64,000 nt of DNA, taken from positions 124,001 to 188,000 of the forward strand of contig NJPS01000013.1 of the NCBI GenBank assembly GCA_002946415.1. Direction: 5' to 3'. The DNA is from Rutstroemia sp. NJR-2017a BVV2 (Eukaryota; Ascomycota; Leotiomycetes; Helotiales; Rutstroemiaceae). The position numbers and the translations under genes were made by a program. Shown piece by piece: positions 32,517 to 44,865 of this stretch. Within the stretch, counting starts at the first letter, position 1. Each line of letters begins with the position of its first letter. The notes under the pieces were generated by a model that did no database searches, was not told the origin of the DNA, and saw only the letters and a list, made by a program, of their open reading frames with translations.

Positions 32517-35500
32517 ATGGTACAGCTGAAACCAGAAATTGCGTCGATATTTAATAGAAATCCCTTGGTGTTCTACCTCAATGGCACCAAAATCGAACTA
32601 CAAGATCCGAATCCGCAATGGACTTTGTTGGATTTCATCAGGTCTCAGCACGACCTGAAGGGTACCAAATTAGGTTGCGGTGAAGGAGGTTGTGGTGCGT
32701 GCACAGTGGTTGTACAAACCTTCAATAGAAGTGCAAGCTCTCGAACGAGAATAAAACATCTTGCCGTTAATGCGTGTTTATTTCCTTTGATAGGAGGTAT
32801 GTATAGATGTCCTCGCGGTTGTGAAAGGTGCCAGCCTAACCGAACACATAGTTGTTGGAAAACATGTCATTACAATCGAGGGACTGGGAAATGCAGAGAA
32901 TCCTCATCCACTTCAGGAACGGATAGCAAAACTTCACGGTTCACAGTGAGGGATTAGCCTGTTCAGTTCTCGAAAGCAGAGTGGAGCTAACATATACTAT
33001 TTAGATGCGGTTTCTGTACTCCTGGTATCGTAATGTCATTGTATGCTCTGATCAGAAACTCATATGATCCGGAATCTGGAGAATTCACTCTTTCAGCAAA
33101 CGATATAGAACTCGAAGGTCATCTCGATGGTAATCTTTGCAGGTGTACTGGATACAAACCTATATTGCAAGCGGCAAGAACCTTTATCGTGGAAGATCTG
33201 AAAGGAAAAGTTTCCCTTCCCAAAACGGATGAAGTGGGAGAGGATGAGCTTAAGGCAGACCTACCGGACGTCCCATACCATTCGGAGCAGCTTCCAATGA
33301 GAGATCTGAAGAAGGCATTTTCTTGCGGAAGACCTGGAGGATGCTGTAGAGACACACCGAGCCCTGGGTCATGTGAATCAGAAACGTCTTCGGGTAGCTC
33401 TACGGAGGCAAATAATTCAAGCTCAAGAAACAAAGACAGTCCCCTGACTTCTCCAGATGAGAAGGAAGAAGCAAATGAATTGTCATTGAACGGCCAGAAG
33501 ACGAATCATTTTGCTCCATACACTCCACATACCGAACTCATATTCCCACCGGCACTCCGAAACTTTGTCAAAACACCACTATATTATGGGAACAACGAGA
33601 ATATATGGCTGTTACCCTGCACAATTGATGAGCTTTTACTTATCAAAGAAGCATACCCAGAAGCGAAGCTGGTCTGTGGAGCTAGCGAGACTCAAATTGA
33701 AGTCAGATTTAAAGATTCTTCGTTTCCAGTCTCCGTATATGTATCCGAGATTGAGGAGCTGCGTTACGTCCAGTTCCCAGAAGATGACGAAAAGCTACAA
33801 GCCTGCGATGAGATAATTATTGGAGGAAACACTTCTTTGACCGATGTCGAAAATGCATGTCAGAGTCTATCAAGACAACTTGGACAACAGGGCTCCGTTT
33901 TTGAAGCAATGAAAAAGCAACTTCGCTACTTTGCCGGAAGACAAATACGAAATGTAGCATCACTCGCTGGTAATATTGTGACAGCCTCTCCAATCTCTGA
34001 TATCAACCCTGTACTTGTTGCGGCAAACGCTAGCTTGATGGTTGAGAGTAGGTCTGGAGGACAGGCAACTTTCACCATGTCCGATTTCTTTGTCTCGTAT
34101 CGCACCACCAAACTACCGCGAGACGCCATCATCACAGGAATTCGGATTCCGTTGCCACCTAAAACCTCAAGAGAGGTCATGAAAGCTTACAAGCAAGCCA
34201 AGAGAAAAGATGACGATATCGCCATTGTTACCGCTGCATTCCGAGTTCAATTAAGTAATGAGGGCGTCGTTACAGATGTTTCATTAGCTTATGGCGGCAT
34301 GGCTCCCTTGACAATTGTCGCAGATAAAGTCATGAAATACCTCATTGGTAAATTCTGGAAGAACCCAACAACATTAAACGAATCTATGAAATGTCTCGCC
34401 GCGGAGTTCGATCTGAAGTATGATGTTCCAGGCGGCATGGCATCGTATCGAAGAACACTTGCTATTTCTCTATTCTTTAGGTTCTGGCACGAAGTGGTGT
34501 CTGATCTTAAGCTTGGTGAAGTCGACCCAGATTTGATCATTGAAATCCATCGTGGTATCTCGAGCGGTTCACGAGATGATTACAATCCACATGAACAAAA
34601 GGTTGTCGGAAAACAAATTCCACACATATCAGCCCTAAAACAAACAACGGGAGAGGCGGAATACATTGATGATATTCCACGACAAAATCGAGAACTATTT
34701 GGAGCTATGGTGCTGTCTACTCGAGCCCATGCAAGGTTAGTTGAGGTAGATTGGAGACCAGCCATGAAACCAGGGCTCGCTGTTGGATACGTCGACATTA
34801 ATAGTATCCCAAAGGATGCCAATCTGTGGGGCTCAATCGTAAAGGACGAACCACTATTTGCAGATGGCGAAGTCTTCTCTCATGGTCAACCGATAGGTTT
34901 AGTTTACGCCGAAACAGCTCTGCAGGCACAGCAGGCGGCGAGAGCTGTGAAAATCGTGTACGAAGATCTTCCGACAATTTTGACAATTGATGAAGCCATT
35001 GAACAAAATAGTTTCTTTCCCTATGGAAAGATGTTAAAGAAAGGTAAAGCAATCGAGGATAAAATGGAGGAAATCTGGTCGAAGTGTGATAGAATTTTTG
35101 AAGGCACCACAAGGATAGGAGGCCAGGAGCATTTCTATCTAGAGACGAATGCTGCGCTCGTGATTCCAAATAAAGAAGACCGGACGTATGAGGTATGGTC
35201 ATCGACGCAAAACAGGTAAGCGATTTATTCGTTTCATCTTGGTCATGAAATTAACACTTCTTAGCATGGAGACCCAAGAGTTCGTCGCTCAAGTGACCGG
35301 CGTTCCAAGCAGCAGAGTAAACGCTCGAGTAAAACGCATGGGTGGAGCATTTGGTGGCAAAGAATCCAGAAGTGTCCAACTAGCCTGCCTTCTCGCTGTA
35401 GCTGCGAAGAAAGAACAGAGACCTATGCGCTGTATGTTGAATCGAGACGAAGACATGATGACAACCGGACAACGTCATCCACATCAAGCTCGTTGGAAAG

Positions 35501-37094
35501 TGGGCACAACGTCTGATGGCAAACTGATTGCCCTCGAAGCAGACGTTTATAACAATGCTGGATTCTCCCTAGACATGTCTACAGCTGTTATGGGCAGATG
35601 TCTCACCCATTTCGACAACTGTTACGAAATCCCACACGTGCTCCTTCGCGGCCATGTCTGCAGAACTAACACACATTCCAACACCGCGTTCCGTGGCTTT
35701 GGTGGGCCCCAGGCCATGTTCTTCACCGAAACATACATGACAGCCATATCCGAAGGCCTCGGCATTCCCATCGACGACCTCCGTCTTCGAAACCTCTACA
35801 AAGAAGGCGATCGAACCCCTTTCCTGCAAAAGATCGACTCAGACTGGCACATCCCCCTCCTCCTCACCCAAATAAAAGAAGAAGCCAACTATGAAGCACG
35901 GAAAGCCGCAGTAGATGAATTCAACCGCGAACACAAATACCGCAAACGCGGCATCTCTCTCATCCCCACGAAGTTCGGTCTCAGTTTCGCTACGGCCATA
36001 CATCTCAACCAAGGAGCTGCGAGCGTGAAGATCTATGCTGATGGCAGTATACTGCTTAATCACGCGGGCACGGAGATGGGCCAGGGTCTCTACACGAAGA
36101 TGATACAGATTGCGGCTCAGGAGCTCGGTGTTCCTGTGGATTCTATCTTCACGCAAGACACTTCGTCGTATCAGACTGCCAATGCGTCGCCGACAGCTGC
36201 GTCGAGTGGAAGTGACCTGAATGGTATGGCGATCAAAGATGCTTGTGACCAGTTGAACGAACGATTGCGACCGTATCGGGAACAATTCGGACAGGATGCC
36301 CCGATGAAGATTATTGCCACAGCGGCGTATAAAGATCGAGTGAATTTGACCGCGAGCGGGTTTTGGAAAATGCCGAGGATTGGCTATGAGTGGGGTTCCT
36401 ATGATGTGGACAAAGTGAAGGATATGTATTATTATTTTACACAGGTTGGTTTGCAGTTCCTTTTCACTCCCTTCCTCACCTTGTCTTGGCCCCCGTATTT
36501 TCTTGTCTCCTACTCTACGTTTGGACAATGTAATAACCTAATCCCCAGGGCGTCGCCATTTCTGAAATCGAACTCGACACTCTCACCGGCTCCCACACCG
36601 TCCTCCGCACCGATATCAAAATGGACATAGGACGCTCCATCAACCCTGCCATTGACTACGGACAGATCGAAGGCGCATTTATCCAAGGACTCGGCCTATT
36701 CACCATGGAAGAATCACTCTGGACAGCTTCTACAGGCCAACTTTTCACCAAAGGACCCTCAACTTACAAGATCCCGACGTTTGGGGATATTCCTCAGGTG
36801 TTTAATGTTAGTGTATTGAGGGATGTAGAGGGTAGTTGGAAGGGGCTGAGAAGTGTGCAGAGTAGTAAGGGGGTGGGTGAGCCGCCGCTGTTTTTGGGGG
36901 CAAGTGTCTTTTTTGCATTGAGGGAGGCAGTGAGTGCGGCGAGGGGGGAGAATGCGGGGGAGAGAAATGGGTGGAACCTGGATAGTCCGGCGACGGGGGA
37001 GAGGGTAAGGATGGCGATTGGGGATGAAATTTCGAGGATGGGGATGGTGGAGAAAGGTGTGGGCGAGAAGGGGTTCTTCGTTACTGTTGCTTAA
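32517..37094 (+). CDS. Xanthine dehydrogenase / purine hydroxylase (molybdenum-iron-flavin)
   Basis: Five exons: 32517-32796, 32852-32945, 33005-35215, 35265-36444 and 36549-37094; total 4311 nt, 1436 residues, with every junction in phase. The order is two [2Fe-2S] domains (Cys54/59/62/87 in CGEGGCGAC; Cys126/129/170/172 in CGFCTPG and CRCTGY), a Ser-rich linker (~210-280), the FAD domain with SPISDINP, and the molybdopterin domains. Catalytic-site features are kept: AFGGKE with Glu895, an Arg at 973 (GRCLTHFDN), FRGFGGPQ (1004-1011) and GVGEPP with Glu1366, the general base. These match the bovine residues Glu802, Arg880 and Glu1261, which favours hypoxanthine/xanthine as substrate. The related fungal nicotinate hydroxylase (HxnS) cannot be excluded. 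It needs Moco sulfuration, and the product would be urate in the purine pathway. Gene symbol hxA is probable but not assigned. Confidence 0.93.
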
Positions 37095-37839
37095 GGGAAG
37101 GCATGCTGCAAGAGAGGGTAACGAGGGATCATTCCTATGGTTGATTTTAGCAATATAGATATTTTTTGACAATCTGATTTCTCCCTGTTTCTGGGTCTGA
37201 TACCTGCAGCCGACGTCGCCGTTGATTAAGACGATGGCGTCCACTCATCACAGTCTGCCAACGCCCATGAAAGTATATCTGAAAACAGAGCATTTAATAG
37301 ACACTGCTATTTTTAATCCCTTCCATCTTTTCCCTGCTTTCGATAACTTCCTGTAAACAATCAAGATGTCACGTTGAACCTCCTGACCTCAAATCACATC
37401 ATGTCATCTCGCCTCACCCCTATTGCCACCACATTGCTCGCCACTCCACTACCCGGCACCTGCTCAAATGTCGCGTGATTTCTAGAGGCTCCGTATTTCA
37501 GCTTCCAGCTTGCACAAGGAATGATATTCATTGTGCGTGTGTATCGTTGTACGAAAGCGTTATCGTTCGATTACCTCCCTTCACTTACCGTAATGTCTCT
37601 CCCTTAAAGCGAAAAGTGGCTGGCTGGCTGGCTGGGGCTGACAGAAAAATTTGATAAACGAATTATCAGACCAGCGTACGTGAGAATCGCGTCAGTGCAG
37701 CATAATGTCTAGCTTGGTACTGTGATGTATTGCAGTTGTACTTTCGTACCATCTCATTTCCATTACCTAGGTATTCGGCGCGACTCGACTCGACTCAACT
37801 CACGACGGGAAGGAGAATTTCTTGACTCATACTATACCA
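37095..37839. other. Intergenic stretch
   Basis: Contains a short (TGGC)n run at about 37619-37635 and a CGACT run near 37788-37800. No gene seen. Confidence 0.4.
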
Positions 37840-38175
37840 CTACTTGACCCAGCGCCCCTGAACCCGTCGCTGTGGATCCGCAGACCGGAGCGAGCGAACG
37901 GGCTCACGATGTGATACTGTACCTACTGAAGTGATTGAGGTAGTACCTGCCGAGCTGTATACCGTATACGAAGAAGTTCTGGGAAACGCGGTGTTACGCG
38001 TTGGTGGTTTCTTGGCTGCGGGTTTCGGGCTTGGCGAGGTTTTGGGGAACGGGGTTTTGGTGGACGGGTGGCTGAGGTAGGACAGGATAAGATGGGATGG
38101 GGAGAGTTTTTTGCGATGTAGGAGTAGATCGAGGAGATGGGAAGAAGGGAGGCAGATTTGTATGTATTCGATCAT
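37840..38175 (-). CDS. Possible small protein, 111 aa, basic Pro/Ser-rich
   Basis: Open from ATG 38175 to 37840 with good codon use in its second half. The N-terminus is hydrophobic (about residues 1-20), the middle is Lys/Pro-rich (SPKPAAKKPPTR) and the end is Arg-rich (REPVRSLRSADPQRRVQGRW). No family is recognised. The frame runs further upstream without an ATG, so an upstream exon is possible. It could be a basic nuclear or secreted protein. Confidence 0.3.
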   Translation of the reverse strand: MIEYIQICLPSSHLLDLLLHRKKLSPSHLILSYLSHPSTKTPFPKTSPSPKPAAKKPPTRNTAFPRTSSYTVYSSAGTTSITSVGTVSHREPVRSLRSADPQRRVQGRWVK

Positions 38176-41100
38176 ACAGCAACCCGAGACATAAGGGAGA
38201 GGAGAAGACTCTGCGGGCACTCCATTGAAAAGCGTGCAGTTGAAAAGCGTGCAGATGAAAGATGGGATAGTCAAAAGAAGGTTAAGCGGACAGCAATATG
38301 GGGAATGGGGAGAACTCGGGGAAATTGGGGCAGAACAGGAACTGCAGTACCAAGTTCCGACTGTACGTAGAAAACCGTAACTTATTTCGTAGGATTATAC
38401 AAGTATATCAACCGCAAGCAAGCAAATTTATAACTGGGGACCAATCGGCCACGTTGCGGCCCTTCCGTCAGCGAATCCTTCCCGCCGCACTGCGCGTAAC
38501 ATCACCTTACCTTACCTAGTTAACACGGCGTGAAGGTCCGAATACCGCATGCGCGTATAAACCTTCTTGCTCGCGAGTTGTACCTGTCCAGTAAGTACAG
38601 TCATCATCTTGCTGTTCACCGAACGCCAACAGGGCTGAGCTCAGTGTCACCTGCTTGAGTCTGTGCGAGTGTCTCGTGATATCAAAATTTCTACGGAGTA
38701 CAGGTCTTGATTTGCTTGTATCGGAAACAAGTAATATACGAAGATGAAAGATGGTGATCGTGATACAATGATGACCATGGTAGCTACGCGAGCTCTCAAT
38801 CCAAGACGACATGATACGATGCGGTACGATGCCGGCTGAGGAAAGCGCGCGGGAACCTCGGCTTAACAACGGTGTAATTAGGATTAGAGATGTTGGAGAA
38901 AAAGTGGGACACGTCACGGGGGGAAGAGAGTTTGGGGGTGTGGAGACTCCAGTTTTAGGTGAGGAATAGGACGGGATGGAGGTACGGAGAACCTGCTGTA
39001 CTGGATGCGAAGTGTAGACTATCGAGTCGGAGACGAAATGGGGGAGGAGAAAGGGCCGATTAACTCCAGAAAACATGTGGGAAGAAAGTGGGAAATTCCA
39101 TCCTTCTGTCAGAGTGAGTTTTTTCCTGTGGAGGAGGAGAAGAGGAATCTGGAGATGTTGGGCGTGGGAAAGTGGGAGATTTGTGTGGATATGGACGGAT
39201 ATGAGGAGTGGAGATTCTTTGGGGAAAGGAAGGAAATCCGAAGGAAAAGAAAGAAGAGCAGGAAAAAGAAGCGAGAAATGAAGGGGACATTTAAGAGTGG
39301 GAAAATTGGAGAACCATGACAGCAAGTGGGTAAGCTTAAACAAACAAACAATTTAGCTACAGCAAACTTAATTTCATCGTCAACTATTCTCTCTACTTCC
39401 ACACAGTATATCCTCATTTTTCTCTAAACGAACACATTCAAATGAATCCCTAGATGAACCTCTCAGCCACCATGCATCTTGCCCGGGGCCCATCGTAAGA
39501 AGCCCCATGTTACCACAGTACACCTATCCTCTTCGGCGTCTCCTACACTAACGATGACCCACCCCCAAGCGTGCCAAGTGCACACAACACGTTTTTCTCT
39601 GGCTGCTAAATGTTAGACCGTGCTAAATTCGTATACAGCTTCTTTGCTTGGCTTGGCTACCTAGGTACGAACATGGGGATCCTTCGGCGTGCAAGTAAAA
39701 AGCAAAGATATGAAATGAGCAAATGCCAACAGACGGCGGATATCTCCTGCTATGCAACAGGGGTTCAGTCACTTCAGTGCCGTTTCCGCTCCGCAACTCA
39801 GTGAAGACAAACGAGCAGACTCTTTCGGTCGGCAAGTCCTCAGATCTAGATCTAGGCACAGGTCGTGTTTGTCTCAGCTATTGGGTAATTGGTAAGAGAA
39901 AATGTGGCGACACCCAACAAATTCTCCAAGCTTTTCTTTGCCTGACTTCCCCAGAAAACACCAGAGTCGCCCAGACCGAAAGATCAGAGCCCACCAGCTG
40001 GAGCGAGCTTGGAGCTTGGGAGCTTAGAAGGCCAGAACCCATGCTAAACCAGGCAAAACTGCCAAATTGGCTCAAATGATCCACCAGTTTGGTACGATTT
40101 ACAAAGTAGTAGCTGGAATGGCGCTGAAGACTACGTTTTAGTCAGTGCTCTACCAATCCAAACGCCACCGCCTTCTTGCGCTCTACGAGTAGTTCGGTAC
40201 GTTTGGCGACAGGCTTCTTACTTGGGATTGGACTGAGGTAAAGTTTACCGGCCAGACCTTAGGACGACAATGGCGGAGAAGAAGGATTTTCAGTTGTTCC
40301 TCGTGATGCTTTTCGACACGCGCTGTTGTATCAGCTACGATGGTTCTATTGTTTTTAATACGAAAGAGGATCCTGGCCCCATTATTTCGCCGCATGTAAG
40401 GCATGGCATTTAGGACGCTGTTGTGGCTGAAGTTAGGACGTTTCGGCCCCGAAATAATAAGAAAATACTGCAGTTTTAGGCAGTGAAGACATACATTGTA
40501 ACGTCGGTGGCACTCTCGGATAGCCCAACATGTCGTGATCTTCTGTAGGGATTATCATTAATCCTCGCTCATGTATGTACGAATTACGGTTGTGGTGAGA
40601 CTTGTTTGCAGCCACGGTTCAGTGCAGTGTGTAGGGTGTGCAGATATGTTACTTCGACTGTCCTCGTCAATGCAGTATCATTTAACAGTAATCTACTATT
40701 CATCAGGCAAATCTAAGAGCAACCGAAGGTGTACCGAGGACGGCAGCCGCAGGAAAATTGTCGGGCATTGAGTGAGATTGTTAAGATTTCCTTGTACATA
40801 CGATACAGTACTTACCGGTACAAAGTCCCGCTTGTTCGAGACCAAGTCTGCAAGATTGTCAATCGCCGTTAACCTACATTGCTTGACCTCGACAGCTCAC
40901 GATCATGCTCTGGAACGGAAGTGTCCATCCACTGTCTGTCCACCTTCTAGTGCATCGCACACTGGTCTCGTGTGGTTTCTTCTTGACAAATACACATAAT
41001 TTCGATATATCGGATTTCACTCGGTACCTAGACCGGGCAATTCCAACAAAACAACAAAAGGAAAAAGATTCTTGACCGTAAATTCTAGCGTTTAGATGCA

Positions 41101-41607
41101 CGGCTAGGTTCTCGAGGATAGAGTGTCATGCTTGTTTACGCTTAGTCTTGCCCCCCTTACAAAAGGACCGAATACTCGGAGAAGCACAGACCAGTTCCAA
41201 ACCCCTTGCTCCATACATGGGGTAAAAAGCGTTTAGTGCGTGCGGCGGCGAGAAATGATAGTCACCATCCCCATGGGACAACACAAAAAAACACGATACT
41301 CTAATGCACCGATTTGGCGAGATTGGATACTAAGCGCTGAAGAGGCTAGTCAAGCCCGGAGAATGGAGAGTGCTAGTCGTAACATGGGGTGGAGTGGAAT
41401 GAGATGCGTGATGGGAAAGCATGCTAATTATCCCACGGGGAAAAGAAAAAAAGAAAAAGGTGAGGGTTCCCGAATACATAAGGACTTGAATACCCCAGTG
41501 GAATCAACTTTTTTTCCATCATCCTCAATCATCTCTTCCTCCCAATCTCCAAACTCTATCCTTCATCGGACCTACTCATCTCATCAATTCCTCATTGAGA
41601 AGGCAAA
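38176..41607. other. Long intergenic stretch, one long but doubtful frame
   Basis: 3.4 kb without a firm gene. The minus-strand frame 38516-39343 is open for 275 codons. Its first ATG is at 39076 (186 residues) and its composition is Ser/Pro/Leu-rich because that strand is pyrimidine-rich, so chance openness is likely. The last ~400 bp before 41608 include a pyrimidine-rich leader with TCATC runs and one CreA-type core (CCCCAG at 41493-41498, that is CTGGGG on the minus strand), fitting the promoter of the sugar transporter. Confidence 0.35.
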
Positions 41608-43328
41608 ATGGCCGGTGGATTGGCCGCAACGACTGATGTCGAGCGCATTGAGGCGCCCGTCACCATGAAGGCATACATGATGTGTGCCTTCGCATCCTTT
41701 GGTGGTATCTTCTTCGGTTATGACTCTGGATATATCTCTGGTGTCATGGGAATGCCTTACTTCATCAACCTATACGTAAGTCAACGAACTCGAACTCTTA
41801 ACCCACGACCTCCAACTAACCCACCCAACAGACTGGTCTTGAAATCCCCGGTGCCGATGCTTCTCAAGCCCAGAAGGATGCTTTCGCTCTCCCTGCTCAC
41901 GACAAGTCTCTTATCACTTCCATCCTCTCTGCTGGTACTTTCTTCGGTGCATTGATCGCTGGTGATCTTGCTGATTGGTTCGGTCGACGAACCACCATCA
42001 TTCTCGGTTGTGCTATCTTCATCATCGGTGTCATTCTTCAAACTGCTTCAACTGGTCTTGGTCTTCTCGTAGCTGGTCGTCTCGTCGCTGGTTTCGGTGT
42101 CGGATTCGTCTCGGCTACTATCATCCTTTACATGTCCGAAATTTGCCCAAAGAAGGTTCGTGGTGCTTTGGTATCAGGTTACCAATTCTGTATCACCATC
42201 GGTCTTCTTCTCGCTTCTTGCGTCGACTATGGCACCCAGAACCGTCTTGATACCGGCTCTTACCGTATCCCAATCGGGATCCAAATTGCCTGGGCTCTTA
42301 TCCTTGCTGCCGGTCTTTTCCTCCTCCCAGAATCCCCAAGATACTTCGTCAAGAAGGGTCAACTCGAGAAAGCATCCCACGTCCTTACCCGCCTCAGAGG
42401 TGAACCCGAAGGCAGCGAATACATCCAACAAGAGCTTTCCGAGATCGTCGCCAACCACGAATATGAAATGTCCGTCATCCCTCAAAGCGGTTACTTCGGC
42501 TCATGGTTGAACTGCTTCAAGGGTGGTCTCCGAAACCCAGCTTCCAACCTCCGCCGTACTATCCTCGGTACTTCTCTCCAGATGATGCAACAGTGGACCG
42601 GTGTCAACTTCATCTTCTACTTCGGTACTACCTTCTTCCAAGAGCTCGGCACGATCAGCAACCCCTTCCTCATCGGTCTCATCACCACTCTTGTCAACGT
42701 CTGTACCACTCCTATCTCCTTCTACATCGTTGAGCGCTTCGGTCGTCGTACCATCCTCATCTGGGGTGCTTTGGGTATGTTGATTTGCGAATTCATCGTC
42801 GCCATCATTGGTGTCACTGCCGGCCGCCTCGAAGAACACAACACCTCCGCCGTGTCCGCTATGATCGCCTTCATCTGTATCTACATCGCCTTCTTCGCCA
42901 CCACCTGGGGACCCGGTGCCTGGGTTCTGATCGGTGAGATTTTCCCTCTGCCCATCCGATCCCGTGGTGTCGGTCTCTCCACCGCCTCCAACTGGCTCTG
43001 GAACTGTATCATCGCTGTCATCACTCCCTACCTCGTCGGCAATCACAAGGGCGAGGCCAACCTCGGCGCCAAGGTCTTCTTCCTCTGGGGTTCTCTTTGC
43101 ACTGCCTGCTTCATCTACGCTTATATCCTAATCCCCGAAACCAAGGGTCTTTCCCTCGAACAGGTCGACCGTATGTTGGAGGAGACTACTCCACGTACTT
43201 CAGCTGCTTGGGTCCCGCACAACACTTTCGCTAGCGAGATGGGTGTTACTGAGAAGGGAGAGTTGGCTCCGGCTATTGTTGAGCACGTTCAGCACACCAA
43301 CAAGGCTGATCACACTTCTTCGGTTTAG
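41608..43328 (+). CDS. Hexose transporter, MFS sugar porter family
   Basis: Two exons, 41608-41775 and 41832-43328, total 1665 nt, 554 residues. Twelve membrane segments are visible. Sugar-porter signatures are present: GYDSGYISGV in TM1, GRR after TM2 (DWFGRRTT), PESPRYF in the central loop region, QQWTGVNF in TM7, GRR again (ERFGRRT), and PETKGLSLEQVD at the end of TM12. These features fit a plasma-membrane proton-coupled or facilitative monosaccharide transporter; a glucose-type substrate is likely. Codon use is very biased to C/T-ending codons (CTC, ATC, GGT, TTC), the pattern of highly expressed fungal genes and much stronger than in neighbours. The Kozak context AAAATGGC is good. The C-terminal tail is hydrophilic. 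Confidence 0.95.
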
Positions 43329-44178
43329 ATCGAGGAGTAGATGGATGAATTGAGCTGGGGTAGATCGTGCATATTTGCATTGGATCCCGGTGTTTATTTT
43401 TGGATTATGCTTTTAATGTTAATGAATGGTTTATGGATATCGAGTCTGGATCTGGTGATCCGGATGATTGTATGGTTGTAAATAGTCTAGCACGAGGTTA
43501 TGAGATATCAAATAATTTTGCTATAATCCGCAGTCTTTTATTTCTTGCAGTGAATTTTTGGCAACCTGTGATTTGTATTCAAAAAGTGCATTGAATTGAT
43601 CATGTTTCCTTGTTCCATCTCGTTCTCGACAATGCAAACCATCGACTTTTACAGATACAAAATCCAAGCAAGAAGAGAGACAAACCGAGTTATCAGCTAC
43701 TAGTGTTGCAAGTTTTATTACCTCATAGTTATTACCTCATAGTTAGTTGGCCATTAGGATTCAACGAGCAAGATCCGTGTTGGTATCAAATACAATCCTG
43801 TGGCCCAGCAAATCGAGAGAAGTGGTTCTCGACTAGTAGTTCTCAAAATTGTGGTCGGTGTATCGCAGGAAAGCACATGATACAATTGAGCCCTCTGTCC
43901 AGTACCGCCACAGCTTCTCCAAGTGGCATCCTGCACGAAGTGTCCAAATTCCTCCCTTGCCATCATATTATCCAACCTAGCAACACCAAACGTACAATAC
44001 TCAACATTTCCATCGCATCTGACTTATGCAGATCATTTTGCCCAATATTAGCGCAGGGTTTACAACGTCATCACAAACTCACCTGATCGTGAAACCGACC
44101 AAATATTCTTCGAAGCTTATTTGATACCTCTTGGAACCAACGTCATTATCCCGCTTCTGATTTATTGTTCTTTCGTAA
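43329..44178. other. Intergenic / 3' flank of the hexose transporter
   Basis: No gene is supported. A direct repeat TTATTACCTCATAG occurs twice at about 43717-43742. Confidence 0.45.
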
Positions 44179-44865
44179 TCATTCTCGGAGCTGAGGCCAT
44201 ATCGAGTGCATATTCGAAGACGAAAACCTAGGCCGTTTGGAGATTCTGGAGACGCCTGAATGTGATTTTGGTTTGGATGAGATGGCGGATGAGATGGCGG
44301 ATGAGATGGCGGATGAGATGGCGGATGAGATGGCGGATGAGATGGCGGATGAAAATGAGGCTGATAATGAAAGGCAGACGGCAAAGAAAGAGTGCTGCTA
44401 GGGGGAGTTTACAGTTAGAGCAAGCAGCAAGATAAAATACTCAAGGCGCAATCTTACATCAGGAAAGTTGGAATCTTCATGGACATAGGAAATCATCGTC
44501 GCGGCAACAACAGTGTGGAAGGACAGTGGAGCGATAGAAGACGAGATTAGATTCTCCTCGCTTTTTGAGCGAGTAAGGGAGATGGAAATGTCGAGGAGCA
44601 TCACGTCGGAACTGGAAGTTTTGGACTGGGCTATGTGCTGGCGCAATGAAATTCGGCATTTGGGCGAGAAAAGAACTACAACAGAGAGCGTCAGGGTTAT
44701 GGTTGAGGAGGTATGAGACTCTCTATTGTGGTAGAGTTTTTGTGAGTGCAAGGTAGGATAGAATAGATAGGGGTAGTAGGGAGATTCCTTCCCTCCATAG
44801 CTACATTGTTGCCAATCTGGATAAAGTCCTTCCTGGCTACAAACATTGACTTCTTGGGAATACAT
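44179..44865 (-). CDS. Probable small gene with in-frame 12-bp repeat, 208 aa
   Basis: Two exons on the minus strand: 44458-44865 (ATG at 44865, 136 codons) and 44179-44397. They are joined by a 60-nt intron with a GTAAGA donor, a CTCTAAC branch site and a CCCTAG acceptor, an unusually complete set of signals. The junction is phase 0 and the total is 627 nt. Exon 1 has a Tyr-rich start, then a segment with C-ending codons reading SKTSSSDVMLLDISISLT. Exon 2 contains six Ser-Ser-Ala-Ile repeats from the 12-bp minisatellite, followed by a basic Ser-rich tail (SRISKRPRFSSSN). The function is unknown. Overlapping frames in this region are also open, so the frame choice rests mainly on the intron. 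Confidence 0.45.
44276..44347. repeat. 12-bp minisatellite, six perfect copies
   Basis: GATGAGATGGCG repeated six times without change (72 bp), then a partial seventh. The period is a multiple of three. On the minus strand it would add Ser-Ala-Ile-Ser units to the small gene; on the plus strand it reads Asp-Glu-Met-Ala. The perfect identity suggests recent expansion. Confidence 0.9.

Noticed and set aside
35839..36528. Antisense frame of 229 codons inside the xanthine-dehydrogenase gene
   Set aside because: It overlaps a strongly conserved enzyme exon and its composition is that of a shadow frame.
38516..39343. 275-codon frame on the minus strand
   Set aside because: That strand is pyrimidine-rich, which removes stop codons by composition; no ATG at its start, no splice signals and a Ser/Pro/Leu bias. 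Kept only as a note in the intergenic entry.
42501..43046. Long acidic antisense frame (181 codons) in the hexose transporter gene
   Set aside because: It is a mirror effect of strong C-ending codon use in the sense gene; no start context, splice signals or independent support.
44513..44716. Plus-strand frame of 67 codons opposite the small gene at 44179-44865
   Set aside because: It reads like protein, but the minus strand carries a complete intron (donor, branch, acceptor) in the same region, which is stronger evidence.
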